64,000 bases of DNA from Leptospira abararensis (lineage in GTDB: Bacteria > Spirochaetota > Leptospiria > Leptospirales > Leptospiraceae), in assembly GCF_016918735.1 (NCBI RefSeq), contig NZ_JAFFPR010000022.1, forward strand, positions 62,001 to 126,000, written 5' to 3'. Of the stretch, positions 9,172 through 18,884 are shown one piece after another. The position numbers were made by a program, and so were the translations under genes. Within the stretch, counting starts at the first letter, position 1. Each line of letters starts with the position of its first letter. Under the pieces are notes generated by a model. It made no database searches and was not told the DNA's origin. It saw nothing but the letters and a program-made list of their open reading frames with translations.

Positions 9172-9231
9172 CGGAAACATAATTCTTTTTTCAAAATAGT
9201 ATTTTAGATTATCTTGATGTTTATGTTTCCG
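9172..9231. repeat. Inverted repeat between convergent genes
   Basis: CGGAAACATAA (9172-9182) is matched exactly by TTATGTTTCCG (9221-9231), with a 38-base loop that itself holds AAAAT...ATTTT. It sits between the convergent DoxX-like gene and the 9321-9896 gene. The rest of the 170-base gap shows nothing else. A two-way terminator is the simplest reading. Confidence 0.45.
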
Positions 9232-9320
9232 ATTAACCAATGGCGAATTCTTTGCATTTCTAAAATTATGATCAAATTCTAAAACAATTCAAAACTAAAC
9301 AATAGACCAAATCGCAAGTT

Positions 9321-9896
9321 CTATCCATTCATTTTTAAGATTTGTATCACAAGGGGAATCATACAGAATGAAATCCCAAGATAAATACCGACACGGAAAT
9401 AATTTAAAAAAACCCATTTCTTAATTTCACTTCGTACATTATCAGAGAAATGCGAGTTATTGGTTTCTGCTAAAGTTTGAAATCGAATGATTTTTTGTGC
9501 AAAATAAACAACTGTCCAAACTCTTACCAAAAAATGTATCAAAAACAAAATCAGTAAAAAAAGACCTATTCCCTCTATTTGATAACAGAACAAAACAGAA
9601 ACTAAAAAAATCACTTCATGTAGGGAATGAAATACAATCCAAAAGTATTTTAGATTAGCAGACTTACTCTCTATATTTAGAAGCTGGAGGTTTTGAAGGT
9701 TCCCAGTAGCCCAACGCGGAACAAAAATCAGGGTTTCGAAAATTTGAGCCCCATTCATTAAAAAATAAATAAGTAAGTTCAGTAATAAAGAATATGTTGC
9801 GATCGATAAGGAATGATCGGACACATAAGATACCAGTTCCTGAATATAAAATGTGGAAGCTAAGATAAAAGACTTTGTCGTAAAAACACTCTTCAT
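9321..9896 (-). CDS. Integral membrane protein of unknown function, coupled to marR
   Basis: A 191-residue hydrophobic protein with about four or five membrane helices; SLLLNLLIYFLMNGAQIFETLIF and VIFLVSVLFCY are typical stretches. A charged cytosolic loop (EIKKWVFLNYFRVG) precedes the last helix. I do not recognise the family; the polar residues in NGAQIFE and the HSLHE motif might line a site. The ATG at 9896 shares its A with the TAA stop of the marR gene (TAATG), so the two are translationally coupled. It is therefore the likely direct target of that regulator. Confidence 0.65.
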   Translation of the reverse strand: MKSVFTTKSFILASTFYIQELVSYVSDHSLSIATYSLLLNLLIYFLMNGAQIFETLIFVPRWATGNLQNLQLLNIESKSANLKYFWIVFHSLHEVIFLVSVLFCYQIEGIGLFLLILFLIHFLVRVWTVVYFAQKIIRFQTLAETNNSHFSDNVRSEIKKWVFLNYFRVGIYLGISFCMIPLVIQILKMNG

Positions 9897-10345
9897 TAGG
9901 ATTTCCCTTCTAAATTCTCTGACATTTTTTCCATAATCCCAATGGCCGATTCGAAATAACGATGCACTACTTCCAACTCCCGATTCGTGAAACTGGAAAT
10001 CAAAAGATCAGTATCTGTTTGCAATTTTTTAAAAATTGGGCCAAACAATCCATTTGCCCTTTCCAGGTTTGGAACAATCAGCACCTTTCGTCTATCGGTT
10101 GGCAAAAATTTTCGTTTTACTAATCTACTTTTCTCCAGCCGATCAATTACACCTGTAATGGCGCCAGTGGTAAGACCTGATAACTTAGCCAGCTCTCCCG
10201 CAGTCATTTCCCCATGCTCTATTAGATATCCTAAATACTTATGGTCTGTTCCCGAAAGCCCTGCTTTTTTAGCTATGGCTTCGTGCATTATCAGAGCTGT
10301 TTCAAAGTATTTACGTGTGGTCTTTTTAAAAATGGAATTTTCCAT
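9896..10345 (-). CDS. MarR family transcriptional regulator
   Basis: A 149-residue winged-helix regulator. The recognition region reads MTAGELAKLSGLTTGAITGV followed by the wing LVKRKFLPTDRRKVLI, with the DRR of the wing being typical of MarR. Dimerisation helices lie at both ends. The frame is open from a TTG at 10354, but ATG 10345 is preferred (AGGGAA upstream). A near-perfect 19-bp palindrome lies upstream, so autoregulation is likely. The downstream membrane gene is coupled to it (TAATG). MarR regulators usually respond to small phenolic or oxidising ligands; the ligand here is unknown. Confidence 0.85.
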   Translation of the reverse strand: MENSIFKKTTRKYFETALIMHEAIAKKAGLSGTDHKYLGYLIEHGEMTAGELAKLSGLTTGAITGVIDRLEKSRLVKRKFLPTDRRKVLIVPNLERANGLFGPIFKKLQTDTDLLISSFTNRELEVVHRYFESAIGIMEKMSENLEGKS

Positions 10346-10372
10346 TGGTGGCAATTTCCCTTATAGACTATA

Positions 10373-10391
10373 TATCTTAGTTACAAAGATA
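10373..10391 (-). promoter_or_regulatory. MarR-type operator palindrome upstream of marR
   Basis: TATCTTAGTTACAAAGATA is a 19-bp palindrome with only one mismatched pair (A/A), 27 bases upstream of the marR ATG. Length, AT content and position fit a MarR dimer site. It differs from the palindrome at 3051-3078, so the two genes probably answer to different regulators. Confidence 0.55.
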
Positions 10392-10536
10392 ATAAAAATA
10401 TAACAAACTTTTTTTTCTGAATTTATTTTTTATTGGGGATAATTGTTATCTTTTAGAGATTTTTAATTCAATGGAATCCCAATGAGAGAAAACAATTTCA
10501 ATTGGGACAGATCGTTAAAAAAACGAATTTAAATAA

Positions 10537-10570
10537 AAAAAAGACCCTCAGTTTCCCTTGGGTCTTTTTC
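10537..10570 (-). terminator. Rho-independent terminator of the act operon
   Basis: AAAGACCC (10540-10547) pairs with GGGTCTTT (10560-10567) around a 12-base loop, with A-runs before and T-runs after, so it can act in both directions. It lies 57 bases past the last gene of the minus-strand act operon and also insulates it from the divergent marR promoter. The gap 10392-10536 shows no other feature. Confidence 0.8.
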
Positions 10571-10626
10571 TTTAACAACGGAAGAACTCGAGATTTTTTC
10601 TCGGCTCCAGAATCAAAACAAAAATC

Positions 10627-11148
10627 TTAATTTTGTTTTAATATGTTTTTGTTGGTGTAAGGAACTTCTTCCAAACCTTTGGTTAGGTCAGAAAGTGGGA
10701 TCTTTTCTTTCGGAAGATCTTTTAAGCTACCATACTCATACCCACGAGGATAGTGCTCTTTGTCCGTTGGGCTATAGAAAGGGTTGTATTCCTTCACGAG
10801 TCCTTTGGAATATCTCCAAACACTTACTTCCGGGTCTTGGTTGACAACAAAACAACGTGGGCTCATATAACCTTCGTTTTTTGCCGTTTGGACTTTGATA
10901 AAATATTTTGGAGCCCATACGTTATGGTTACGGGATTCAAATACTTTCACAACGGTTCCAGCCGGAACAAATTCTACCACTTTTGAGTTAGAATCTGCTT
11001 CAGAATACAAAGGAACCGTAAAATCCAAACTTGCTTTGTTGGTTTTGGCATCACAATTTTTATGCCAAACCACTTCAGCGTTTTTGGAACAAGCTGTGAC
11101 ACTTGCTCCGAGAATCATGAGTAATACAATTTTGTTTTTCAATTCCAT
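10627..11148 (-). CDS. Act-operon lipoprotein with SH3-like region
   Basis: A 173-residue predicted lipoprotein: a hydrophobic signal ends in GASVTAC, giving a lipidated Cys at position 20. The mature part contains a segment (VPLYSEADSNSKVVEFVPAGTVVKVFE) resembling a bacterial SH3 domain. It is the last gene of the Alternative Complex III cluster, four bases after actF, and is followed by the terminator at 10537-10570. A role as an accessory or assembly subunit of the complex is inferred from position; the canonical act subunits do not include an SH3-like lipoprotein that I know of. Confidence 0.75.
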   Translation of the reverse strand: MELKNKIVLLMILGASVTACSKNAEVVWHKNCDAKTNKASLDFTVPLYSEADSNSKVVEFVPAGTVVKVFESRNHNVWAPKYFIKVQTAKNEGYMSPRCFVVNQDPEVSVWRYSKGLVKEYNPFYSPTDKEHYPRGYEYGSLKDLPKEKIPLSDLTKGLEEVPYTNKNILKQN

Positions 11149-11152
11149 TCTC

Positions 11153-12403
11153 CTATTGGTGATGGTGGAGGCACTCGTCTAAACGAGGATCTCCGACCGG
11201 AACTAAGCTGTGTTTTTCCAACTTTTTGAAGACGAACAAACCGAAAATTCCCACCACACCTACAGTTCCACCAAAGGCAAGAACGAAGTGAAGGATGGAA
11301 AACTTCTCGAAGTTTGCAGGGAATACCAACCAGAAAAGTTCAAAGAACTGAACTGCTAAAATCCATACAGCCAACTTCCAAAGGAAATCGATATTTCTTT
11401 TGTTCGGACGATTGAGTAAAAGTAGGAAAGGAATCACAAACTTCACAAATGGAAGTGCAAGAGTTGTGTAACCCCATCCGCCAGTCATACGCATTTCATA
11501 GAAAAAAGTTTCTTCTGGGATGTTAGCATACCAAATGAGCATAAATTGTGAGAAACCCACATAAGCCCAGAAAGTAGTCATACCCAAAAGGAATTTGGCA
11601 ATATCATGGTAGTGGTTTTCGTTTACTGCTTCACCAAGGTATCCATTTTTCTTCAAAATGGCGATGACAATGAGGTATGAAGCAAGCGAAGTTTGGAAAG
11701 CTCCTGCAAACGCATAAACACCAAACATAGTAGAAAACCAGTGTGGGGAAAGCGACATGAGAAGGTCAAACGACATGAAACACCAAGAAAGTGCAAAGAA
11801 AAGGATGAATCCACCAGAGATTTTTGCCAAAGTTTTGGTTGTATCTACCACCTTGTCTTTATCTTGACCGACAGATTTTCCGTGAAAGATGTAAGCAAAG
11901 ATCGTCCAGACGCCAATGAAAAGCACACAGCGAATGATGAATGCTGTTGGATTTAAATAACCCGACTTGTGGTGGATGAGGTGGTCGTTTTCACGAACAG
12001 ATGCATCTGCCCATTCATAAAGATCGTGCATTCCAAAAACCACACCCACAAGCAGAAGTCCTGCAATAGGAGTGAAGAGTCCATAGGTTTCAAAAAGTCT
12101 TCGCACTGTGACAGACCAATGAGATCCCGTTAAGTGTTGGATTGCGGTAAAGAAAATTCCTGTGATGGCAAGACCGATCACAAAGTAAGTTCCAATGAGT
12201 AGAACATGGTAACCTAAGTTTGTGTGGTGGAAATGACCTGCTTCGTCCATGTGACGAGATGTTTCATGCCCGAACCCGAGGAAAGCGATGAGAAAACTCA
12301 CCACTCCCACTCCGATCATGGCAATGAGGGCATTACGAAGGGTTGCCGGCAGTTGGAACTGCAGTAATTTTTCGTCTAGTTTCGCTGCTTTTGTAGAGCT
12401 CAT
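11153..12403 (-). CDS. actF: Alternative Complex III membrane subunit ActF
   Basis: A 416-residue, roughly ten-helix protein of the quinol:cytochrome c oxidoreductase membrane-subunit type, related to ActC/NrfD. In Alternative Complex III it forms the second quinol-side membrane subunit. Visible features include the helix SHWSVTVRRLFETYG, a loop HLIHHKSGYLNP and the helix DLLMSLSPHWFSTMFGVYAFAGAF with AYVGFSQFMLIWYANIPEE afterwards, all characteristic of ActF. ATG 12403 follows AGGGGAA. It lies nine bases after actE. Electron transfer from quinol in the inner membrane to periplasmic carriers is the role of the complex. Confidence 0.9.
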   Translation of the reverse strand: MSSTKAAKLDEKLLQFQLPATLRNALIAMIGVGVVSFLIAFLGFGHETSRHMDEAGHFHHTNLGYHVLLIGTYFVIGLAITGIFFTAIQHLTGSHWSVTVRRLFETYGLFTPIAGLLLVGVVFGMHDLYEWADASVRENDHLIHHKSGYLNPTAFIIRCVLFIGVWTIFAYIFHGKSVGQDKDKVVDTTKTLAKISGGFILFFALSWCFMSFDLLMSLSPHWFSTMFGVYAFAGAFQTSLASYLIVIAILKKNGYLGEAVNENHYHDIAKFLLGMTTFWAYVGFSQFMLIWYANIPEETFFYEMRMTGGWGYTTLALPFVKFVIPFLLLLNRPNKRNIDFLWKLAVWILAVQFFELFWLVFPANFEKFSILHFVLAFGGTVGVVGIFGLFVFKKLEKHSLVPVGDPRLDECLHHHQ

Positions 12404-12411
12404 AATTTCCC

Positions 12412-12999
12412 CTAGTTCGCCTTTTTATTTTGAACTTCATATTCTTGAAGTTTTCTTATGTAAGCAATGAGCTTCCATCTGTCTTCTGGTTCGATTTGGT
12501 AAGCATAACTTCCCATAAGTCCCCGACCCATAGTGATGATATGATACACTTGTCCATCGGACCAACCTCTGATTTTATCAGAAACAACAGAAGGTGGTGA
12601 TTGTTGGAACCTAGGTGCAGGACCCACAACAGTTCCATTTCCAAGGCCTCTTACCCCATGGCAAGGTGTGCAGTATGTTTGGTAACGTTTTTCACCAATC
12701 ATCAGATCACCTAAGTTTGCTTTGGCGATAGGATTTTTAAGTCCTTTGTCAGCTCCAGGCAGTGTATCAGGAGTTGCTTCTGCTGCATACGGATAAGGAA
12801 AGTATCCCACGGGAATCGCACCTTTAGGAGGAATCCGAGACGCAGAACCGTTCGTTGCAAAAGAATCATCTTCTTGCGACTCACGTGCAGGAGAATCATA
12901 CATACTAGGAAAGTATTCATAAACGGGAGTTTTGTAATCGCAATTCACAAGAATAAGAAGTCCCGCAATTGCTAAAACTCGAAAGATGTTTTGTTTCAT
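12412..12999 (-). CDS. actE: Alternative Complex III monohaem cytochrome c subunit ActE
   Basis: A 195-residue class I cytochrome c lipoprotein. The signal ends LLILVNC, giving a lipidated Cys at 20. The single haem site is CTPCH, followed by GVRGLGNG, and the likely axial Met lies in MGRGLMGSY. It should pass electrons from the complex to the terminal oxidase or a soluble cytochrome on the periplasmic side. ATG 12999 overlaps the actD stop as ATGA, with GGAG eight bases upstream. Its place between actD and actF is the standard act gene order. Confidence 0.9.
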   Translation of the reverse strand: MKQNIFRVLAIAGLLILVNCDYKTPVYEYFPSMYDSPARESQEDDSFATNGSASRIPPKGAIPVGYFPYPYAAEATPDTLPGADKGLKNPIAKANLGDLMIGEKRYQTYCTPCHGVRGLGNGTVVGPAPRFQQSPPSVVSDKIRGWSDGQVYHIITMGRGLMGSYAYQIEPEDRWKLIAYIRKLQEYEVQNKKAN

Positions 13000-13562
13000 T
13001 TTTGGTTCTCCGGTTTCACCACGGTTACTTCCGATCCACCAAGGCCTTTTACGAAAGAAAGAACTTCTGATTCGTTATAACCCTTTGCAGATTTAGGAAT
13101 CCAAAGACCGAACCTGTGTGATGTCAAATCCGGGTGAAGGATTCGACGGGTTGCTTTGGGAATGCCGCTTAAGAAACATAGGGCAGCTACAGTGTAAATC
13201 CCTGCAGAAAATACAGTTAATTCAAAGATGATCGGCACATAGGCAAACCATGCATTGAGAGATTTTCCAGAGATATTGAGAGGCCAGTCATGGGCATGAG
13301 TGAGATACTGAAATAGAATCCCGATCGTACATCCAAAGATACCTGCAAAGAAAGTGACCCATGGAAGTCCCGATCTGGGAGTTCCCATAGCTTCATCAAT
13401 CCCGTGAACAGGATAAGGAAGGATACAATCAAAACCGATATAGTCCTTTTCTTTGGTTTTTTCAGCCGCATGTATGATGGCTTCGGGAGTCTCGAAAAGA
13501 CCGAGAACTCCTTCATTCATTTCTTTGTATTTGTGAAACTGTTCTAATTTTGGCAGATACAT
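12996..13562 (-). CDS. actD: Alternative Complex III subunit ActD (DUF3341)
   Basis: A 188-residue protein of the DUF3341 family, the small membrane subunit of Alternative Complex III. The N-terminal domain (LGLFETPEAIIHAAEKTKE, then DCILPYPVHGIDEAMG) is the family signature, followed by two membrane helices at about residues 68-85 and 105-128. It anchors or stabilises the complex in the membrane. ATG 13562 begins one base after the actC stop (TAG-T-ATG), and its own stop overlaps actE. Confidence 0.9.
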   Translation of the reverse strand: MYLPKLEQFHKYKEMNEGVLGLFETPEAIIHAAEKTKEKDYIGFDCILPYPVHGIDEAMGTPRSGLPWVTFFAGIFGCTIGILFQYLTHAHDWPLNISGKSLNAWFAYVPIIFELTVFSAGIYTVAALCFLSGIPKATRRILHPDLTSHRFGLWIPKSAKGYNESEVLSFVKGLGGSEVTVVKPENQK

Positions 13563-13563
13563 A

Positions 13564-14937
13564 CTAGTGGTGTGCTCCTTCTTTCTGTGGCATCACTGTT
13601 TTTACTTCTGCAATCGCAATCACCGGCATAATTCGGCACCAGAGAAGGAAGAGAGTAAAGAAGATACCAAAAGTTCCGATTAACATAGCGTAGTCGAAAA
13701 GTGTCGGTGTATACATCGCCCAACTGGACGGTAGAAAGTCACGGTTCAGAGTCATCATGATCACAAATCGTTCAAACCACATACCAACGTTTACCACAAG
13801 AGATGCGATAAACATCACAGGGATATTGTAACGAAGTTTGCGAAACCAGAATACTTGTGGTGACAATACGTTACAAGAAATCATGATAAAGTAAGCCCAA
13901 CCGTAAGGACCAAAAGCTCTGTTCCAGAACGCAAACACTTCGTATTCGTTTCCGGAATACCAAGCGATAAAGAATTCTGTTCCGTAAGCAAGACCTACGA
14001 TAAGACCTGTTACCATCATAATCTTGTTCATGTTGTCCAAGTGTTTCATGGTGATGTAGTTCTTAAGATTGAACACTTCACGAGCAATGACCATAAGCGT
14101 TACCACCATTGCAAATCCGGAGAAAATCGCACCGGCAACAAAGTATGGAGGGAAGATAGTCGTGTGCCAACCGGGAAGGATGGAAACCGCGAAGTCGAAG
14201 GATACAATTGTGTGCACCGAAAGGACCAGTGGTGTGGAAAGAGCTGCCAAAATCATGGAGACAATTTCTAAATGAGACCAAGATCTTGCCGATCCCACCC
14301 AACCAAAAGCAAGAACGTTGTATAAGTTCTTTCTCCAAGTTTCCGTGGCACGGTCCCGAAGAGTCGCTAAGTCAGGAATGAGTCCTAAATACCAGAACAC
14401 CATAGAGATGGAAAGGTAAGTCGAAACCGCAAACGTATCCCAAATGAGTGGAGACCGGAAGTTTACCCAAAGTGGGCCTCTTTCGTTTGGATAAGGGAAG
14501 AGCCAAAACCCAAGCCAAGGACGACCTACGTGAAGGATGAGGTTCGATGCAGCAACAAGTACGGCAAAGATGGTCATCGCTTCTGCGGCACGGTTAATCC
14601 CTGTTCTCCAACCTTGACGGAAGAGGAAAAGAACCGCAGAAATCAATGTTCCTGCGTGACCGATACCAATCCAGAATACGAAGTTTACGACGAAAAATCC
14701 CCAACCTACCGGGTTATTAATCCCAAGGAGGTAAAGACCTTCATAAAACAAATAACCGATAATGGCTACGTCGATCAGGGTGATCGTAAGAACCAAAAGA
14801 AAAGTATTCCACCAAAGTTTGGTAGGAAAATCTTCGTTTGGTTTTGCGATATCAACGGTTACATCTTTAAGCGACTTCCCGCCTGTTACCAGGTCGGGGA
14901 TGTCTAATTTATCTCGAACTGCTTGTGCTAATGACAT
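13564..14937 (-). CDS. actC: Alternative Complex III membrane subunit ActC (NrfD-like)
   Basis: A 457-residue polytopic protein of the NrfD/PsrC family with about ten helices. It is the quinol-oxidising membrane partner of the iron-sulfur subunit ActB. Recognisable segments are [44 protein letters not shown] and [15 protein letters not shown], all typical of ActC. ATG 14937 has AAAGGGA a few bases upstream; it follows actB with a 19-base gap. Confidence 0.92.
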   Translation of the reverse strand: MSLAQAVRDKLDIPDLVTGGKSLKDVTVDIAKPNEDFPTKLWWNTFLLVLTITLIDVAIIGYLFYEGLYLLGINNPVGWGFFVVNFVFWIGIGHAGTLISAVLFLFRQGWRTGINRAAEAMTIFAVLVAASNLILHVGRPWLGFWLFPYPNERGPLWVNFRSPLIWDTFAVSTYLSISMVFWYLGLIPDLATLRDRATETWRKNLYNVLAFGWVGSARSWSHLEIVSMILAALSTPLVLSVHTIVSFDFAVSILPGWHTTIFPPYFVAGAIFSGFAMVVTLMVIAREVFNLKNYITMKHLDNMNKIMMVTGLIVGLAYGTEFFIAWYSGNEYEVFAFWNRAFGPYGWAYFIMISCNVLSPQVFWFRKLRYNIPVMFIASLVVNVGMWFERFVIMMTLNRDFLPSSWAMYTPTLFDYAMLIGTFGIFFTLFLLWCRIMPVIAIAEVKTVMPQKEGAHH

Positions 14938-14956
14938 TCCCTTTGTGTTCTCCCTG

Positions 14957-17900
14957 TTAAACTTCGTTTCGAACGCGAGTCATATAACTGACAGCAGGTC
15001 CGATGTTTAGGTATTCCAGAAGTTTGTAAGACCTAGGGTCTTTCAAGAGCTTCGCTACTTTAGATTCAGGATCATTTACGTTACCGAACACAATGGAATT
15101 GGAAGAACATGTTTGTTCACATGCAGCCTTCACTTCTCCATCTCGCAATGTTCTTCCTTCGTTTTTCGCTGCGATTTTTTTCTCAGCAACTCGAGAAGCA
15201 CAGAAGTTACATTTTTCCATAACCCCACGAGAACGAACGGTTACATCTGGGTTCAGACCCAAGTTTCTTGGAGGGCGAGCCTTAAACGTAGGGGTTGCTT
15301 CTCCGAGTAAATTGTGTTCGTTCCAATGTTCTAACCAGTTAAAACGACGCACTTTGTAAGGGCAGTTGTTCGAGCAGTAACGAGTTCCTACACAACGGTT
15401 GTAAACCATATCGTTGGTTCCTTCCGAACTGTGAACAGTCGCAGCTACTGGACAAACTGTCTCACAAGGAGCATTGTCGCAATGTTGGCACATGAGTGGT
15501 TGGTGTGCGATTTCGAGCGATTCTGGTTTTTCAGGATCCCCAATATAGTAACGGTCGATCCGTAGCCAATGCATCTCACGACCCATTCTTACTTCGTCAC
15601 GTCCGACCATTGGCACGTTGTTTTCAATATTACATGCAACAACACAAGCACCACAACCAGAACAAGAAGTAAGGTCCACTGCCATTCCCCATTTGTATCC
15701 TGGGTAGGCAAATTGGCTTCCTGGTTGGTCAGAAGGAGCATTCGCCCCTTGTGCTCTTTGTAATTTTCCATCGATTAGGATTTTTGGAATCTCTGGTTCT
15801 GGAATTCCCGCCCCTGGATTTTTTGCATAATCTTGGAGTTTTGCGGAAATGATGAGAGGTCTTTCTTTCCACTCAACCCCCATCATCACACCAGGACTCA
15901 TCATATGGTGATCTTGTGTGGTAGCGAGTTTGTATTTCTTTCCAGTCGGTGAGAGAGTGATAGAAAGGCCTGAGTATACGAAAGATCCGTTTACTTCTTT
16001 TGCAAGAATGGATGCATTTTTACCCACTCCATTCCCAATCTCACCCACGTTCGTTCTTCCGTAACCAAGAGCAATTCCTACTGCTTCTGGATGGAGGCCC
16101 GGTTGGATGAGGGCCGGAAGTTCAAATGATTTTCCGCCCACAGTGACTGTGACAACGTCATTCAACTTGATTCCCGACGAACGAGAGTATTGCGGGCTAA
16201 TCGCAACATAGTTATCCCAAGTGACTTTCGATACAGGATCGGGAAGTTCTTGGAGTTGGGAGTTGTTTGCTCTTTCTCCAGAACCGAGAGCGGTGCTTTC
16301 GTAAAGAGAAACAGTGAGTCCCGATTTTGAAGCTGCGAGTGGTGCGATAGTTCCACGGAAAGATCGTCCTGACTTGTCAGCTTTTGGATTTCCAGAAACA
16401 AGAACCCCTTTTCGGAGTAAGTCTTCCCAATTGGTCTTTTTCGAGTATTTTGATTTCAGGTAATCATAAAGAGAACTCGCACCAAGAAGTGATCCGCCCG
16501 CCCAAGTGATGAGCATGTCCTCGAAAGCTTTCGATTGGAAGAGTGGTCGGATGGTTGGTTGTTGGATGGAAACAATCCCAGATACCGATTCGTTATCTCC
16601 CCACGACTCTAGGAAATGAGAAACAGGTGCCAACCAATTGGAAGCAAGAGCTGTTTCATCTGCACGGTCAGACACTTGTACTACTTGTGCTGCTTCGTGA
16701 AGGAGTTTTTTCCACTCATCTCCGTTAGGCGCCTCGTAAACAGGATTCGTACCAAAAAGAATGACCACACCGGCCTTTCTTTCTTTTAAATCTTTTGCGA
16801 GAGTTTTTAAATTGGCAGCATAGTTAGAAAGTCCTTCTTTCAAAGGATTTCCAGGATCGATTGTTTTTCCATCGTTACCAAGCATGCTGTTCAGCATATT
16901 GACTGCGATTTGAAGATCAACGGCATCCTCAGTGAGAGTATTGGACCCGCCAGCCACTACAAGGGATTCTCCCTTAGCAGAAGCAAGAGCTTTGGCTGTG
17001 CGTAAAACCACTTCTTTGGAAATTCCAAGCTCCGATGCAGATGTTTCTACATTGATTCCGGAAACACCAGTAGCGCCACCCACTCCCAAATCAGAAAGGG
17101 CTTTTGCAATCACAAGAGCAAACTTTCTTTGGTCACCAGGTTTGATGGGAACTCTTTGGTCAGCATTGGAACCCGTCATAGACGGATGTGTTTCTGCCGC
17201 AATGAATGCGTTGAAGGATTTTACATTCTTACCTTGTAAGTCTCTTCTTTTGGAAAAGTCATTATGGTAGTTTGTATTGTTTAAGAAATCACTGTCGATG
17301 GATAGGATGACTTTTGCTTTGTCGAAATGGTAGTTAGGAAGCACTGCCTTTCCGTAAGATTTCTCTTGAGCAATAGTGATCGCATCATCAGAAGAAGAAA
17401 ATGCCACTTCGATGTGTTTTCCACCACCTACTGATTTTAAAAATTCAGAAATGAATTCTTGTGTAGCAGGAGAAGTAAGAGGTTTTGTGACAACAATGGT
17501 TTTTCCTTTGTTGGCGTTTAGTTTCTCTTTTACATCTTTATCTAAAACGAACCAGTCGCTAGATTTTGCCACACCGTTTACCACTTGTTGTGGTTCTTTG
17601 GCACGATCTGCATCGTACAAATCAAAAATAGAGGCTTGTCCAGAAGCACAAAGAGCACCTTCCGAAATCGGATGGCTTGGATTTCCTTCGAGTTTCAAAG
17701 GTCGTCCGTCTTTTGCTTTTACTAAGACACCACAACCAACAGAACATCCACCGCATACTGATGCGTAGTGGTAAGAATGTCCATGTTTTACGAAGTCATA
17801 CTGTTCTACTTCATTATTGTCTGGGTTCTTGATAGTGAGGTTCACATAAGGAACAATTTTTTCGGCAGGTTTTTGGATACAACCCACAGTAGTCATAACT

Positions 17901-18088
17901 ACAGAGGCACCCATAAACTTAAGGAAAGTTTTGCGATCGAAATCACCCTTTTTGATTTTTGCAATCAGGGGATCCGGGGATTTATAGAATTCTTGCTTTT
18001 GCAATTCACGTTCGCGAGAAGTACCGCGAAGTTCATAAGACTGCCAAAGCGATTTTTTTTCTTTTTGGAAACTATCGTCTTTCATCAT
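14957..18088 (-). CDS. actB: Alternative Complex III iron-sulfur subunit ActB
   Basis: A 1043-residue fusion of a molybdopterin-oxidoreductase-like domain and an iron-sulfur domain, as in ActB. The N-terminal signal reads [20 protein letters not shown]: it resembles a Tat signal, but with RK instead of the twin Arg, and ends at a possible lipid-modified Cys. [12 protein letters not shown] lies at the start of the molybdopterin-like domain, which in ActB binds no cofactor. The C-terminal quarter has four Cys clusters ([43 protein letters not shown] plus CEQTC), fitting three [4Fe-4S] and one [3Fe-4S] centre. Two tandem ATG codons start it. Confidence 0.92.
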   Translation of the reverse strand: MMKDDSFQKEKKSLWQSYELRGTSRERELQKQEFYKSPDPLIAKIKKGDFDRKTFLKFMGASVVMTTVGCIQKPAEKIVPYVNLTIKNPDNNEVEQYDFVKHGHSYHYASVCGGCSVGCGVLVKAKDGRPLKLEGNPSHPISEGALCASGQASIFDLYDADRAKEPQQVVNGVAKSSDWFVLDKDVKEKLNANKGKTIVVTKPLTSPATQEFISEFLKSVGGGKHIEVAFSSSDDAITIAQEKSYGKAVLPNYHFDKAKVILSIDSDFLNNTNYHNDFSKRRDLQGKNVKSFNAFIAAETHPSMTGSNADQRVPIKPGDQRKFALVIAKALSDLGVGGATGVSGINVETSASELGISKEVVLRTAKALASAKGESLVVAGGSNTLTEDAVDLQIAVNMLNSMLGNDGKTIDPGNPLKEGLSNYAANLKTLAKDLKERKAGVVILFGTNPVYEAPNGDEWKKLLHEAAQVVQVSDRADETALASNWLAPVSHFLESWGDNESVSGIVSIQQPTIRPLFQSKAFEDMLITWAGGSLLGASSLYDYLKSKYSKKTNWEDLLRKGVLVSGNPKADKSGRSFRGTIAPLAASKSGLTVSLYESTALGSGERANNSQLQELPDPVSKVTWDNYVAISPQYSRSSGIKLNDVVTVTVGGKSFELPALIQPGLHPEAVGIALGYGRTNVGEIGNGVGKNASILAKEVNGSFVYSGLSITLSPTGKKYKLATTQDHHMMSPGVMMGVEWKERPLIISAKLQDYAKNPGAGIPEPEIPKILIDGKLQRAQGANAPSDQPGSQFAYPGYKWGMAVDLTSCSGCGACVVACNIENNVPMVGRDEVRMGREMHWLRIDRYYIGDPEKPESLEIAHQPLMCQHCDNAPCETVCPVAATVHSSEGTNDMVYNRCVGTRYCSNNCPYKVRRFNWLEHWNEHNLLGEATPTFKARPPRNLGLNPDVTVRSRGVMEKCNFCASRVAEKKIAAKNEGRTLRDGEVKAACEQTCSSNSIVFGNVNDPESKVAKLLKDPRSYKLLEYLNIGPAVSYMTRVRNEV

Positions 18089-18109
18089 AAATTATTACTT
18101 GTCTCCCGA

Positions 18110-18622
18110 TTATCTGTGACACGTAGAACAATCGTTAGGAGCATTGTTCTCTCTATGGCAATCGACACAAAATCCCATATTGAGGGACTTGGACTGTTTA
18201 ACCTTTACCATCTCTGCCATGTTACCGTGGCATGTGGAACAATCGACACCGCGTTGTACGTGTCTTGAATGGTTGAAGTATACGAAGTCTGGTTGGTCAT
18301 GGACCTTCACCCAGGGAACTGGAGTGTTACTGTCGTACTGTTCTTTAAGCCACTTAACATGTTCTTGGTTACCCGCTACGTTACCTGCTCCATGACAGTT
18401 CATACAAGTGGAACTTGGAGGAATTGTGGCATGGGCCGAATTTTCAACACCGGTATGGCAATACTTACAGTCGATTTTGTTATCGCCCGCATGTATCTTG
18501 TGGTTGAAGGGGATGGGCTGGTCGGGTGAATAGCCCACATAACGGCTAGGTGAAAAAATCAAATATGCAAGCGCTGCAATCGCAACGATAGGCACAGAGA
18601 TCTTGAGTATTTTTATATTCAT
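18110..18622 (-). CDS. actA: Alternative Complex III pentahaem cytochrome c subunit ActA
   Basis: A 170-residue cytochrome of the c3/c7 type with an uncleaved N-terminal membrane anchor (about residues 7-24). Five haem sites are visible: CKYCH, CMNCH, CSTCH, CVDCH and a C-terminal CSTCH, matching the pentahaem ActA. It opens the act operon, 21 bases before actB. The 262-base gap upstream (18623-18884) should hold the operon promoter; I see a 10-bp palindrome CAACTAGTTG there but no convincing -35/-10 pair. Confidence 0.92.
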   Translation of the reverse strand: MNIKILKISVPIVAIAALAYLIFSPSRYVGYSPDQPIPFNHKIHAGDNKIDCKYCHTGVENSAHATIPPSSTCMNCHGAGNVAGNQEHVKWLKEQYDSNTPVPWVKVHDQPDFVYFNHSRHVQRGVDCSTCHGNMAEMVKVKQSKSLNMGFCVDCHRENNAPNDCSTCHR

Positions 18623-18884
18623 TCGCAGATTTCCTGAATCCGTTTACACTGTCTTCTGACAAGGAAAGGTAAAATAAGAAAAAAAGCAAGTATGTAAGGG
18701 TTTTGGTTGCGAAAAAACATGAAAAGAGACATAATTCCAAATTTTTTCGAAACTTTCTTTGTTGAAACCCAGTCTCAACTAGTTGCCTCAATCCCACCAA
18801 ACGAGCGTTATTTTTCCTCTAAAAATTTAGAATGGGTTAGAATCGGCCTAAGATTTGCATAAAGAACTACTCGCACCCATTCCT

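Noticed and set aside
18546..18800. 84-codon open frame on the minus strand
   Set aside because: It overlaps the start of actA in another frame and reaches back across the operon promoter region; no motif.
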